Assembly: GCA_016779605.1 (NCBI GenBank) | Contig: JADHNH010000018.1 | Coordinates: 1-45,104 of the forward strand | Length of the DNA stretch: 45,104 nucleotides | Reading direction: 5' to 3' | From: Nevskia sp. | GTDB lineage: Bacteria; Pseudomonadota; Gammaproteobacteria; Nevskiales; Nevskiaceae | Shown here: positions 17,483 through 26,005 of the stretch, one piece after another | Numbering within the stretch: position 1 is the first letter of the stretch | Layout of the letters: each line of letters begins with the position of its first letter | The notes under the pieces: model-generated | Database searches by the model: none | Told to the model about the DNA's origin: nothing | Seen by the model: the letters and a program-made list of their open reading frames with translations, nothing else | Position numbers and translations under genes: made by a program

Positions 17483-19906
17483 ATGTTCTCCATTCGTTAT
17501 CGCATTGCTAAGTGGGTAATGGCGCACCAGCGCATTTCCTGGATCATCTTCACCATCGTCACGATCGGCTTCGGCATCGGCCTGCGGAATGTGCACCTGC
17601 AGACGATCTTCTCCGACCTGCTGCCCAAAGATGACCCCTTTGTGCAGGTTTTCAAGGATCACAGCAACTTCGGCAATCCGCTGACGTTCACCATCATGGT
17701 GCAACGCAAGGACGGCGACATCTACAACGCCGAGACCCTGGGCAAGGTTTACCAGATGTCGCGCGACATCGACCTTGCGCCCGGCGTCGACCACGAACAG
17801 ATCCTGTCGATCGCCACCGAAAAGGCGCGCTACGCCGAAGCCACCCCGTTCGGCATCGACATCAAGCCGCTGATGGGCGACCACGCCCCGGCCAGCAAGG
17901 CCGAGATCGAAGACTTCCGCGACCGCGTCGACAAGTCGCCGAACGCGCGCACCTTCCTGATCTCGAACGACGGCAGCGCCACCCTGATCACCGCCAGCTT
18001 CATCGAGCGCCTGCTCGATTACGGCGAAGCCTTCAAGTACGTGCAGGGCCTGGTGGAAAAGAACCGCGACGCCCACCACGACGTGTTCATGGCCGGCCAG
18101 CCGGCGCTGACCGGCTGGGTGTACAAGAACGAGTCGCAGATGTTCACCATCTTCGCCGTCACCCTGGGCCTGCTGGTGCTGGCGCTGGTGGCGTACATGC
18201 GCAACATCGTGGGCGTGGTGACGCCGATCATCACCAGCCTGGTGGCGGCGGTGTGGGGCTTCGGCTTCGCCGGCTGGCTCAATTCACCAATCGAGCCGCT
18301 GCTGATGATCGTGCCGCTGCTGCTGGTCGCACGTACGTTCTCGCACTGCGTGCAGTTCACCGAGCGCTACTACGAAATCTACTCGCACGTGAAAGACCGG
18401 GTGAAGGCCGCCGAAATCACCATGGGCGTGATGATGGCGCCGTCGGTGCTCGGCATCTTCACCGACATCGTCGGCATCTTCCTGATCGCGGTGGCGCCGA
18501 TCCCGGCGATGCAGCGCTTCGCCCTGTTCTGCGGTTTCTGGGCGGTGTGGCTGATCCCGACCGGCGTGTTCCTGATCTCGCTGCTGCTGGCGGCGCTGCC
18601 GGCGCCGCGCAACGTCGACCGCCTGGTCGGCGTCGGCGGCGACAAGGGCTTCATGCGCTTCATGAAGCTGATGCTGCGCGGCATCGCCTCGCTGACCTAC
18701 GGCAAGGCCGCGCGCTTCACCACCGTGGTGGTGGTGATCTACGCGGTGGGCGCGATCTACACCGCGCTGCAGATCAGGATCGGCAACCCGGTGGAAGGCA
18801 GCGGCCTGCTGTGGGACAACTCCGAGTACAACACCGCGGTGCGTGCCATCAACAGCCACTTCCCGGGCGTGAACACCCTGGAAGTGATCTTCGAGGCCAA
18901 AGACCAGAAGAACCCGGAGCGCGTCGCCCACCAGGCCGACACGATCCTGACCATGGCCCGCGTGCAGAGCCTGATCGAGCACGCGCCGAACCCGCCCAAG
19001 GCGGACCTGTCGTTCACCGACTACCTGCGCGAAGGCAACCGCCTGTTCTCCGGCGGCAACCCGAAATGGACGGCGCTGGACCCGACCAACTCGGCGGTGA
19101 ACTCGGCGGCCCAGGCCATCATGATGGGCACCAGCGCCAAGGCCTTCTCCAACGTGGTCGACTTCGAGCTTGAGAACGGCACCGTGTCCCTGTGGTACAA
19201 GGACAACAAGCAGGAGACCGTGGACTCGGCGCTGGAGCAGGCCAAGAAGGCGGTCGACACGGTGGGCGTGGACCACGACCAGTTCCGCATCCGCCTGGGT
19301 TCGGGCACGATTGCGCTGCAGCAGTCGATGAACAACGTGGTGGAACGCTTCCACTGGGTGATCATCGGCCTGCTGAACATCGTCATCCTGGCCGGTTGCA
19401 GCTACGCCTACCGCTCGCTGGTGGCAGGCCTGATCCTGCTGCTGCCGGTGAACCTGGCCAACTTCACCCTGAACGCTTCGATGCACCTGATGCATGTCGG
19501 CCTGGACATCAACTCCCTGATGGTGGCGGCGATCGGTGTCGGCGTCGGTATCGACTACGGCATCTACCTGCTGTCGCGCATCTGCGAGGAATACCACGGC
19601 CACAACCATGACTGGGGCAAGACCATCACCGCCTCGCTGACCACCACCGGCAAGGCCATCATGTTCACCGCCACGATCATGTTCCTCGGCATCATGCCCT
19701 GGTACTTCATGTCGAACCTGAAGTTCATGGCCGACATGGGCCTGCTGCTGGTGCTGACCATGTTGATCAACATGGTGCTGGCACTGGTCGTGCTGCCGCT
19801 GCTGGTGTACCTGGTCAAGCCGTCGTTCGTGGCCCGCAAGGACCTGCTGGTCGGCGAGGGCGTGGACCTGTCGGCCTACATCGCCAGCGACGCCGAGATC
19901 GCCTGA
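17483..19906 (+). CDS. MMPL/RND superfamily transporter
   Basis: This 807-residue protein has the two-fold RND/MMPL layout: a first membrane helix (about residues 18-36), a large extracytoplasmic domain, a block of helices to about residue 440, a second extracytoplasmic domain and a second block. Its sterol-sensing-like helix carries the GVGVGIDYGIYL motif (about 683-694), whose acidic residue normally takes part in proton transfer. It is smaller than AcrB-type pumps and resembles the HpnN/MmpL branch that moves lipids or other hydrophobic molecules between envelope layers. The Ycf48-like gene follows after about 110 bases. This pair recurs in proteobacterial clusters for hydrophobic substrates, often with DUF1302 and DUF1329 genes, which are absent here. 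A role in importing or exporting the catabolic substrate is inference. Confidence 0.85.
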   Translation: MFSIRYRIAKWVMAHQRISWIIFTIVTIGFGIGLRNVHLQTIFSDLLPKDDPFVQVFKDHSNFGNPLTFTIMVQRKDGDIYNAETLGKVYQMSRDIDLAPGVDHEQILSIATEKARYAEATPFGIDIKPLMGDHAPASKAEIEDFRDRVDKSPNARTFLISNDGSATLITASFIERLLDYGEAFKYVQGLVEKNRDAHHDVFMAGQPALTGWVYKNESQMFTIFAVTLGLLVLALVAYMRNIVGVVTPIITSLVAAVWGFGFAGWLNSPIEPLLMIVPLLLVARTFSHCVQFTERYYEIYSHVKDRVKAAEITMGVMMAPSVLGIFTDIVGIFLIAVAPIPAMQRFALFCGFWAVWLIPTGVFLISLLLAALPAPRNVDRLVGVGGDKGFMRFMKLMLRGIASLTYGKAARFTTVVVVIYAVGAIYTALQIRIGNPVEGSGLLWDNSEYNTAVRAINSHFPGVNTLEVIFEAKDQKNPERVAHQADTILTMARVQSLIEHAPNPPKADLSFTDYLREGNRLFSGGNPKWTALDPTNSAVNSAAQAIMMGTSAKAFSNVVDFELENGTVSLWYKDNKQETVDSALEQAKKAVDTVGVDHDQFRIRLGSGTIALQQSMNNVVERFHWVIIGLLNIVILAGCSYAYRSLVAGLILLLPVNLANFTLNASMHLMHVGLDINSLMVAAIGVGVGIDYGIYLLSRICEEYHGHNHDWGKTITASLTTTGKAIMFTATIMFLGIMPWYFMSNLKFMADMGLLLVLTMLINMVLALVVLPLLVYLVKPSFVARKDLLVGEGVDLSAYIASDAEIA

Positions 19907-19937
19907 GGCCGCGCGGAAAGCCCATCAACATCCGGAA

Positions 19938-19967
19938 GGACGCCGGGCTGCATCAGGCCCGGCGTCC
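19938..19967 (+). other. Strong hairpin between the RND and Ycf48-like genes
   Basis: GGACGCCGGGC (19938-19948) and GCCCGGCGTCC (19957-19967) form a perfect 11-base-pair stem with an eight-base loop. No T run follows, so it is more likely an mRNA-stabilising or attenuating element than a full terminator, allowing partial read-through into the next gene. Confidence 0.6.
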
Positions 19968-20015
19968 GCCAGATCTCAGAAATTTTGCGAATCGAGACAC
20001 AAAGTGAAAGGACAG

Positions 20016-21002
20016 ATGAAACTCATGAGACAGCCGCTGAAGATTGCCGCGTTCGCGGCAGCATTCCTGTGCGCTGGCGCCACCTTCGGTGACGCCGCAC
20101 CGGCCACCTCTGTCGACCCGATCGTGACCGGCACGGCGCACGACGCCCTGTTCGGCATCGCCTTCGACGGAGCCAACGGGGTTGCAGTGGGCGCCGCCGG
20201 CGTCATCCAGCAGACCGCCGACGGCGGCAAGACCTGGAAGGCCGCCGCCTCCCCGACCGAGCTGAGCCTGCTGGCGGTCAGCCTGCGCGGCTCCCACCGG
20301 ATTGCGGTGGGGCAGACCGGCCTGGCCCTGCTCAGCGACACCGGCGACAAGTGGGACAAGATCGACACCGGCACCAAGGAACGCCTGCTGGGCGTCAGCG
20401 TCAACGCCAGCGGCGTGGCCGTGGCGGTGGGCTCTTTCGGCACCGTGCTGAAGTCGGACGACGCCGGCAAGACCTGGAAGTCGATCGCGCCGGCGAGCTG
20501 GGACCCGTTCATCGACAAGAACAACCAGGGCGCACAGCCGCACCTGTACGACGTGAAGGTCGAAGACAACGGCACCATCACCATCGTCGGCGAGTTCGCC
20601 ATGGTGCTGCGCACGACCGACAACGGCGCCACCTGGAAGCAGCTTCATCAGGGCGAGGCTTCGCTGTTTGCGCTCGACCTGCGCGCCGACGGCACCGGCT
20701 ATGCGGTGGGCCAGAGCGGCACCATCCTGAAGACCGCCGATCACGGTGACACCTGGCAGACGGTCGACTCCGGCTCGCAGGCCATCCTGCTCGGCGTGAA
20801 GTCCTCGGCCGACGGCAAGGTGTTCGTCACCGGCATGCACGACATGGTGCGCAGCGCCGACGGCGGCAAGACCTGGCAGCATGTCGACAACCCCGACGTG
20901 GCCGGCTCCTGGTACGAAGGCGCGTCCGCGCCGGAAGGCACCAGCGACGCCATCGCGGTCGGCCACGCCGGCCGCATCGTGCGGCTGAGCATCGGCGGAT
21001 AA
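20016..21002 (+). CDS. Exported Ycf48-like Asp-box repeat protein
   Basis: The 328-residue product starts with a signal peptide (basic start, AAFAAAFLCAGATFG core, likely cleavage near residue 25). At least five Asp-box/BNR repeats follow, for example ADGGKTW, DDAGKTW, TDNGATW, ADHGDTW and ADGGKTW. These mark a seven-bladed beta-propeller of the photosystem-assembly-factor (Ycf48) type. ATG 20016 is preferred for its AAGGA site; GTG 20004 and ATG 20025 are in-frame alternatives. In heterotrophs such propellers accompany MMPL/RND transporters and probably act as periplasmic partners for assembly or substrate delivery. A clear terminator follows. Confidence 0.85.
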   Translation: MKLMRQPLKIAAFAAAFLCAGATFGDAAPATSVDPIVTGTAHDALFGIAFDGANGVAVGAAGVIQQTADGGKTWKAAASPTELSLLAVSLRGSHRIAVGQTGLALLSDTGDKWDKIDTGTKERLLGVSVNASGVAVAVGSFGTVLKSDDAGKTWKSIAPASWDPFIDKNNQGAQPHLYDVKVEDNGTITIVGEFAMVLRTTDNGATWKQLHQGEASLFALDLRADGTGYAVGQSGTILKTADHGDTWQTVDSGSQAILLGVKSSADGKVFVTGMHDMVRSADGGKTWQHVDNPDVAGSWYEGASAPEGTSDAIAVGHAGRIVRLSIGG

Positions 21003-21047
21003 GCGGATCGGCGGTTTCGCCGGGCGTTGCGCCCGGCCGCGTCCCCC

Positions 21048-21080
21048 AAGCCCCGGGCAGTGATGCCCGGGGCTTTTTTT
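21048..21080 (+). terminator. Intrinsic terminator after the Ycf48-like gene
   Basis: AAGCCCCGGGCA (21048-21059) pairs with TGCCCGGGGCTT (21064-21075) around a GTGA loop, and T residues continue to 21080. The 12-base-pair stem with its T run is a textbook rho-independent terminator and isolates carboxylase set 2. Confidence 0.92.
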
Positions 21081-21114
21081 GCGGCCGCAGGAGCCCTGCG
21101 CCAAGCCGCCAAAA

Positions 21115-21130
21115 CTACCCGCCCGGGTAG
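21115..21130. promoter_or_regulatory. Inverted repeat upstream of set 2, candidate operator
   Basis: CTACCC (21115-21120) and GGGTAG (21125-21130) flank GCCC. It lies 120 bases before the leader ORF of set 2. A second small dyad (GCACC-AGC-GGTGC, 21175-21187) follows. I could not find a good -35/-10 pair nearby, so this may be an activator site for a promoter I cannot recognise. Confidence 0.35.
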
Positions 21131-21250
21131 CGCCAGTAGCGCAGGCCGGGAATAGTCTGCGTGTAGAGAAGAACGCACCAGCGGTGCCAGCGTTCCCCGG
21201 TTTTGTGGCGTAGATTGTTCACCTGTCGGCCGGCCCTTGGAGGGGACAGC

Positions 21251-21328
21251 ATGCAAACTGCCGTTGCACCGACGTTGTTTTCCGTCTGCTGCACTGAGGC
21301 CGCAGCCCTGTGGCAGGTGCGGCGATGA
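21251..21328 (+). CDS. Short leader ORF (25 codons) overlapping the start of A2
   Basis: ATG 21251 is preceded by the strong site GGAGGGGACAGC. The frame runs 25 codons, including adjacent Cys-Cys and one Trp, to a TGA at 21326-21328 that overlaps the A2 ATG at 21325. It has the best ribosome site in the neighbourhood, whereas A2 has only a weak one, so translational coupling of A2 to this ORF is likely. The peptide matches no family I know. The layout mirrors the 37-codon leader before the set 1 ligase. Confidence 0.5.
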   Translation: MQTAVAPTLFSVCCTEAAALWQVRR

Positions 21329-23319
21329 GCGCCGCCGGCGAGGGTGCCGCGGAGGCGGCCGCAGTTCAGGAACAGAGTCCGCGCAGCGGCCGCGGCGGCC
21401 TGCTGATCAATGTCGACAACGGCGGCACCCTGACCGACCTGTGCGTGATCGACGGCGACCGCGTCTACCGCACCAAGACCATCACCACCCCCTACGATCT
21501 GGCGAAGTGCCTGTTCGAAGGGCTGCGCAAGGCCTCGCGCGCGATCTACGGCAAAGAGGACCTGCAGGCGCTGCTGCTGGCCACCGAGTACATCCGCTAC
21601 TCGACCACGCAGGGCACCAACGCCCTGGTCGAGCGCAAGGGTCCGCGGCTCGGCGTCATCCTGGGCGGCAGCCTGTCGGCCGCCGGCCTGCAGGCCGATG
21701 CGCAGCAGCAGTCGCTGTATGCCGCGCTGGTCGGCGAGCGGGCGCAGGTGCTGGACGCCGGCCTGGCCGAGGAAGCGCTGGAAACCGCCGCGGTGCGCGC
21801 GGTCAACGCCCTGGCTTCGGCCGGCGCCAACCGTATCGTCGTCGCCTTCGGCGGCGCCGGGCGCGACAGCGCCGAGACGCGCCTGAAGCGGGTGCTGCTG
21901 CGCAAGTTTCCCCCGCACCTGCTTGGCGCCATCCCGATCCTGTACTCGCACGAGGTGGTGGAGGACGCCGACGACGGGCGCCGCGCCTGGACCGCGCTGT
22001 TCAACGCCTTCCTGCACCCGGCGATGGAGCGCTTCCTCTACAACGCCGAGCACAAGCTGCGCGAGTACCGTACGCGCAACCCGCTGCTGATCTTCCGCAA
22101 CGACGGCCAGTCGGCGCGGGTGGCCAAGACCATCGCCATCAAGACCTACAGCTCCGGGCCGCGCGGCGGCGCCGAGGGTGCCCGCGCGCTGGCGGCGCAT
22201 TACGGCTTCAGGCGCCTGCTGTCGATGGACGTGGGCGGCACCACCACCGACATCACGCTGGTCGAGGACGGCGTGGTGCACACCGAGCGCCGCGGCCGGG
22301 TGGAAGGCGTGGCGACCTCGTTCCCGCTGTGCGCGGTGGTCAGCGTGGGTGTCGGCGGCAGCTCGATCATCAAGGTGCAAGACGGCACCATCCGCGTCGG
22401 GCCGGAGAGCGTGGGCGGCGCCCCTGGACCGGCCTGCTTCGGCCTCGGCGGGCGCGAGGCGACCTCCACCGACGCCTTCCTGGTGCTGGGCCTGCTCGAC
22501 CCGGCCTCGTACTTCGGCGGCGAGCTGAAGATCGACGCCGAGCGCGCACGCGCGGCGATCGAGGAAAACATCGCGCGGCCGCTGGGCATCGGCGTCGAAC
22601 TGGCGGCGCAGCGCATGGAGCAGGCGTGGACGGCGAAGATCGCCGACAGCCTGCGCCAGTACACCGCCATCACCCCGGACACGACGCTCGCCGCCTTCGG
22701 CGGCGCCGGCCCGTTCGTGGTGTGCAAGGTGGCGGAGGCTGCCGGCATCTCGCGGGTCGTCATTCCCGGGCTGGCGGCGGTGTTTTCGGCGTTCGGCATC
22801 GGCTTTTCCGACATCGGCCACCAGTACGAAGCCCCGCTGGCCAGCAACGACGAAGCTGGCCTGGCCGATTGCCGCCGCGTGCTCACCGAGCGGGCCCGCC
22901 GCGGCATGTTCGCCGAAGGCGCGGACCTGGAGCAGTGCCTGGTGCAACTGACCTTGCGCATCGCCCGCGACGGCGGCGAGGAGAGCGTGAGCCTGGCCGC
23001 CGGCGGCGGGCTGCCGCCCGGCCTGCCGGGCGGCGCGCACCTTTCGCTGGCACTGAACGCGGTCAAGCCGATCGCCCATACCAGCCTGTCCGGCCGCTTC
23101 GGCCAGACCCAGGTGGCCGCGCAAGCCGCGGGAACGCGCCGCACGATGGTGGACGGCCAGTGGCGCGAAGTTCCCCTGTACCGCGCCGAGGAGCAGGCCG
23201 GCGGCGCAGCCGCGCAAGGGCCGGCGGTGCTGGAGGAAGCGTTTTTCACCTGCCGCGTGGAACGGGGCTGGCGCCTGGAGATCAACCAGGCCGGCGACAT
23301 CCTGCTGACCCGCTGCTGA
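21325..23319 (+). CDS. apcA: Apc-type carboxylase, HyuA-like subunit A (set 2)
   Basis: The 664-residue HyuA/oxoprolinase-family protein parallels A1. It has the DNGGTLTD phosphate motif (about residues 34-41), MDVGGTTTD (about 304-312) and a shared core, including YIRYSTTQGTN and FLHPAMERFLY. It has an Ala/Glu-rich N-terminal extension of about 25 residues. ATG 21325 overlaps the stop of a 25-codon leader; a GTG at 21310 in the same frame is possible. It should supply one of the ATP-dependent kinase-like subunits of a ketone carboxylase. It heads the run A-B-C-D-E followed by a beta-keto-acid type CoA ligase, the arrangement of the acetophenone pathway in Aromatoleum aromaticum. The actual ketone is not determined. 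Confidence 0.84.
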   Translation: MSAAGEGAAEAAAVQEQSPRSGRGGLLINVDNGGTLTDLCVIDGDRVYRTKTITTPYDLAKCLFEGLRKASRAIYGKEDLQALLLATEYIRYSTTQGTNALVERKGPRLGVILGGSLSAAGLQADAQQQSLYAALVGERAQVLDAGLAEEALETAAVRAVNALASAGANRIVVAFGGAGRDSAETRLKRVLLRKFPPHLLGAIPILYSHEVVEDADDGRRAWTALFNAFLHPAMERFLYNAEHKLREYRTRNPLLIFRNDGQSARVAKTIAIKTYSSGPRGGAEGARALAAHYGFRRLLSMDVGGTTTDITLVEDGVVHTERRGRVEGVATSFPLCAVVSVGVGGSSIIKVQDGTIRVGPESVGGAPGPACFGLGGREATSTDAFLVLGLLDPASYFGGELKIDAERARAAIEENIARPLGIGVELAAQRMEQAWTAKIADSLRQYTAITPDTTLAAFGGAGPFVVCKVAEAAGISRVVIPGLAAVFSAFGIGFSDIGHQYEAPLASNDEAGLADCRRVLTERARRGMFAEGADLEQCLVQLTLRIARDGGEESVSLAAGGGLPPGLPGGAHLSLALNAVKPIAHTSLSGRFGQTQVAAQAAGTRRTMVDGQWREVPLYRAEEQAGGAAAQGPAVLEEAFFTCRVERGWRLEINQAGDILLTRC

Positions 23320-23342
23320 AGCTCGAGGCGAGATAAGCAACC

Positions 23343-23753
23343 ATGAACGTACTGATTACCGAATACCTGCGCATCAACCTCGACACCGAGATGTGGGAAT
23401 GCCGGCGCTGCGGGCAGGTGCTGATCGGCGCACGCGAGAACTACAAGCGCGGCCTGCTGGTGTACGACCGCGACCCGCGCGAAATCCACAAGCCGCTGCT
23501 CGACACCCGGCGCTACGACCGCACGTTTTCGCCGGACCCGGCCTGGTGCCGAATCCTCGAATACTACTGCCCCAAGTGCGGCACCATGATGGAGGTCGAG
23601 TACGTGCCGCCGGGCCATCCGCCGCTGCGCGACCTGGAGCTGGACATCGACGCGCTCAAGCTGCAGTGGAAGGACCGCAAGGAGGTCGCCGAGGCGCCGC
23701 TCGGCGAGTACCACCCGCCGCAGCGCGGCCACCAGCACAGCCACGGGCACTGA
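23343..23753 (+). CDS. apcB: Apc-type carboxylase, small zinc-binding subunit B (set 2)
   Basis: The 136-residue protein matches B1 throughout: paired CxxC motifs (C20/C23 and C76/C79 by alignment), RDPREIHKP and VPPGHPP. It again ends in a His-rich tail (HQHSHGH). It is the homologue of acetone carboxylase gamma and ApcB, a structural zinc subunit of the core complex. It lies 23 bases after A2 and 5 bases before C2. Confidence 0.85.
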   Translation: MNVLITEYLRINLDTEMWECRRCGQVLIGARENYKRGLLVYDRDPREIHKPLLDTRRYDRTFSPDPAWCRILEYYCPKCGTMMEVEYVPPGHPPLRDLELDIDALKLQWKDRKEVAEAPLGEYHPPQRGHQHSHGH

Positions 23754-23758
23754 ACGCC

Positions 23759-25900
23759 ATGAAACGAGTCTCCGTGGACATCGGCGGCACCTTCACCGAC
23801 TGCTTCGTGGTGTGGGACGAGCGCTATATCGAAGGCAAGGCCCTGACCACCCACCACAACCTGGCGCTCGGCTTCAACGAGGCCCTGGCCAACGCCTGCA
23901 GGCAGCTCGAGGTGGGCGTCGGCACCGTGCTGTCGCAGGTGGACTCGGTGCGCTACGCCACCACCCTGGGCACCAACGCGCTGATCCAGCGCAAGGGCCC
24001 GCGCATAGGAATGCTGGTCACGGGCGGCTTCAAGAGCACCATTGCGCTGTCGCGCGCGCGCGGCTACGGCGAGGGCCTGGACCAGGCCCGCCAGATGGAC
24101 ATCCCCAACGCGCGGCGTCCGGAACCGATCGTGCCGATCCCGATGATCCGCGAAGTGCGCGAGCGCGTCGACTACCAGGGCAAGGTGTTCCTCAAGCTGG
24201 ACGAGGAGGACGTGCGGCTGCGCATCCGCGAGCTGGTGGACGCCGGCGCCGAGGCGCTGGTGGTGCTGTTCACCAACAGCGTGGTCAACCCGGTGCACGA
24301 GCTGCGCGTGCGCGAAATCTTCCTGGAGGAGTACCCGGGCCACCTGCTCGGCGCCATGCCGATGCTGCTGTCGCACCAGGTGGCGGGCCGCAAGGGCGAG
24401 TACGCGCGCGGCATGTCCACCATCATGGACGCGTTCCTGCACTCGGTGATGTACCACGGCCTGGGCACGCTGGAGCTGAACCTGCGCAGCCAGGGCTACG
24501 ACAAGCCGATGCTGGTCAACCACAATTCCGGCGGCATGGCGCAGCTCAACTCGACCGACGCGCTGCAGACGGTGCACTCGGGGCCGGTCTCGGGCATCGC
24601 CGCCAGCGAGCACCTGGCGCTGCAGACCAGCCTGGGCAACATCGTCGCCACCGACATGGGCGGCACCAGCTTCGACATCGGCATCGTCGTCGAAGGCGGC
24701 GTCAAGTACTACGACTTCAACCCGGTGATCGAGCGCTGGCTGGTGTCCATCCCGATGGTGCACCTGGTCACGCTGGGCGCCGGCGGCGGCTCCATCGCCA
24801 AGTACGACCGCATGTACCAGACCGTGCAGATCGGGCCGGAAAGCGCCGGCTCGGATCCGGGCCCGGCCTGCTACGACCGCGGCGGCCTCAAGCCGACCGT
24901 CACCGACGCCGACCTGCTGCTGGGCTACCTGGACCCGAAGAACTACGCCGCCGGCACCATCGCCCTGAACCCGCGGCGCGCGAAGCAGGCGATCGAGGAG
25001 CAGCTTTGCGACGATCTCGGCATGGAGCTGATCGAGGTGTGCAAGCTGATCAAGCGCACCGTCGACGCCAACATGGCCAACGGCATCGCCACCGAGCTGC
25101 GCACCCGCGGCTACGAGCCCAAGGACTTCACCATCCTGGCCTACGGCGGCAACGGCCCGCTGCACGCCTGCGGCATCGCCCAGGCGCTCGGCGTTGACCG
25201 CGTGCTGGCGCCGCCGTTCTCCTCGGTGTTCTCGGCGGTGGGCGCGGGCAACATGAACCAGATGCACATCCACGAGATCAGCACCTGGACCACGCTGTTC
25301 GACGCCAACGTCAAGCGCTTCTACGACGACTACCCCGGCTTCAACGGCACCGTCGAGGAGCTGGAGCGGCGCGGCCGCGAGGACCTGCTGCGCCAGGGCA
25401 TGCGCCCGGAGGACATCCGCTACCGGCTGGAGCTGGACATGCGCTACGGCAACCAGCGCGTGCAGACCGCGGTGGTCACCGACCTCAACCGGCTCCATTC
25501 GCAGGCCGACGTGCTGCGCCTGATCGACCAGTTCCACACCCGCTACGGCGAGCGCTTCGGCGAAGGCAGCCAGTCGCCGGAGGCGGGCGTGCGCATCAAC
25601 ACCATCCGGGTCTGCTCCTTCGTGGTCAGCCCCACCGTGCAGTTCTCCGGCATCAAGATCGACCCGGCACGGAGCTGGACCACGCCGGAGCCGGACGGCA
25701 CCCGCCAGTGCCATTTCAACGGCCACGCCAAGGCGGTGGAGACGCGGGTCTACGGCGAAGCCGCGCTGGCCGAGGGCACCCGCATCGAAGGCCCCGCAGT
25801 CGTCACCACCCGCGCCACCACCTACCTGGTGGAACCGGGCTGGCGCTATTACGCCGCCGCGCAGGGCGCGGTGTGGTTCACCAAAAACAGCTTCCAGTAA
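23759..25900 (+). CDS. apcC: Apc-type carboxylase, HyuA-like subunit C (set 2)
   Basis: The 713-residue product has VDIGGTFTD at residues 5-13 and TDMGGTSFDIG near residue 299, with long blocks almost identical to C1 (for example SVRYATTLGTNALIQRKGPR). ATG 23759 is chosen because it lies five bases after the B2 stop and starts exactly where C1 does; the frame is open upstream only as an overlap. It is the second actin-like ATP-binding subunit of the carboxylase core. The following 105-base spacer carries a short tandem repeat. Confidence 0.86.
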   Translation: MKRVSVDIGGTFTDCFVVWDERYIEGKALTTHHNLALGFNEALANACRQLEVGVGTVLSQVDSVRYATTLGTNALIQRKGPRIGMLVTGGFKSTIALSRARGYGEGLDQARQMDIPNARRPEPIVPIPMIREVRERVDYQGKVFLKLDEEDVRLRIRELVDAGAEALVVLFTNSVVNPVHELRVREIFLEEYPGHLLGAMPMLLSHQVAGRKGEYARGMSTIMDAFLHSVMYHGLGTLELNLRSQGYDKPMLVNHNSGGMAQLNSTDALQTVHSGPVSGIAASEHLALQTSLGNIVATDMGGTSFDIGIVVEGGVKYYDFNPVIERWLVSIPMVHLVTLGAGGGSIAKYDRMYQTVQIGPESAGSDPGPACYDRGGLKPTVTDADLLLGYLDPKNYAAGTIALNPRRAKQAIEEQLCDDLGMELIEVCKLIKRTVDANMANGIATELRTRGYEPKDFTILAYGGNGPLHACGIAQALGVDRVLAPPFSSVFSAVGAGNMNQMHIHEISTWTTLFDANVKRFYDDYPGFNGTVEELERRGREDLLRQGMRPEDIRYRLELDMRYGNQRVQTAVVTDLNRLHSQADVLRLIDQFHTRYGERFGEGSQSPEAGVRINTIRVCSFVVSPTVQFSGIKIDPARSWTTPEPDGTRQCHFNGHAKAVETRVYGEAALAEGTRIEGPAVVTTRATTYLVEPGWRYYAAAQGAVWFTKNSFQ

Positions 25901-25955
25901 AAAAGTATCCAGTTGCCGGAGGAAACCGCACCCGCCGATTCCCGCTTTTTCTGAA

Positions 25956-25983
25956 AACTGGAAACTGGAAACTGATAACTGGA
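25956..25983 (+). repeat. Heptamer tandem repeat (AACTGGA)x4 before D2
   Basis: Four head-to-tail units read AACTGGA, AACTGGA, AACTGAT, AACTGGA at 25956-25983. The complement TCCAGTT occurs at 25908-25914, so a hairpin with any of three units is possible. Low GC and heptameric period make this stand out from its surroundings. It lies between the C2 stop and the D2 ribosome site (CCGGAG). Confidence 0.8.
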
Positions 25984-26005
25984 AACCGCTTTATCCGGAG
26001 CTGAC

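Noticed and set aside
19938..19967. Full rho-independent terminator between the RND and Ycf48-like genes
   Set aside because: The stem is strong but no T run follows; listed as a hairpin only.
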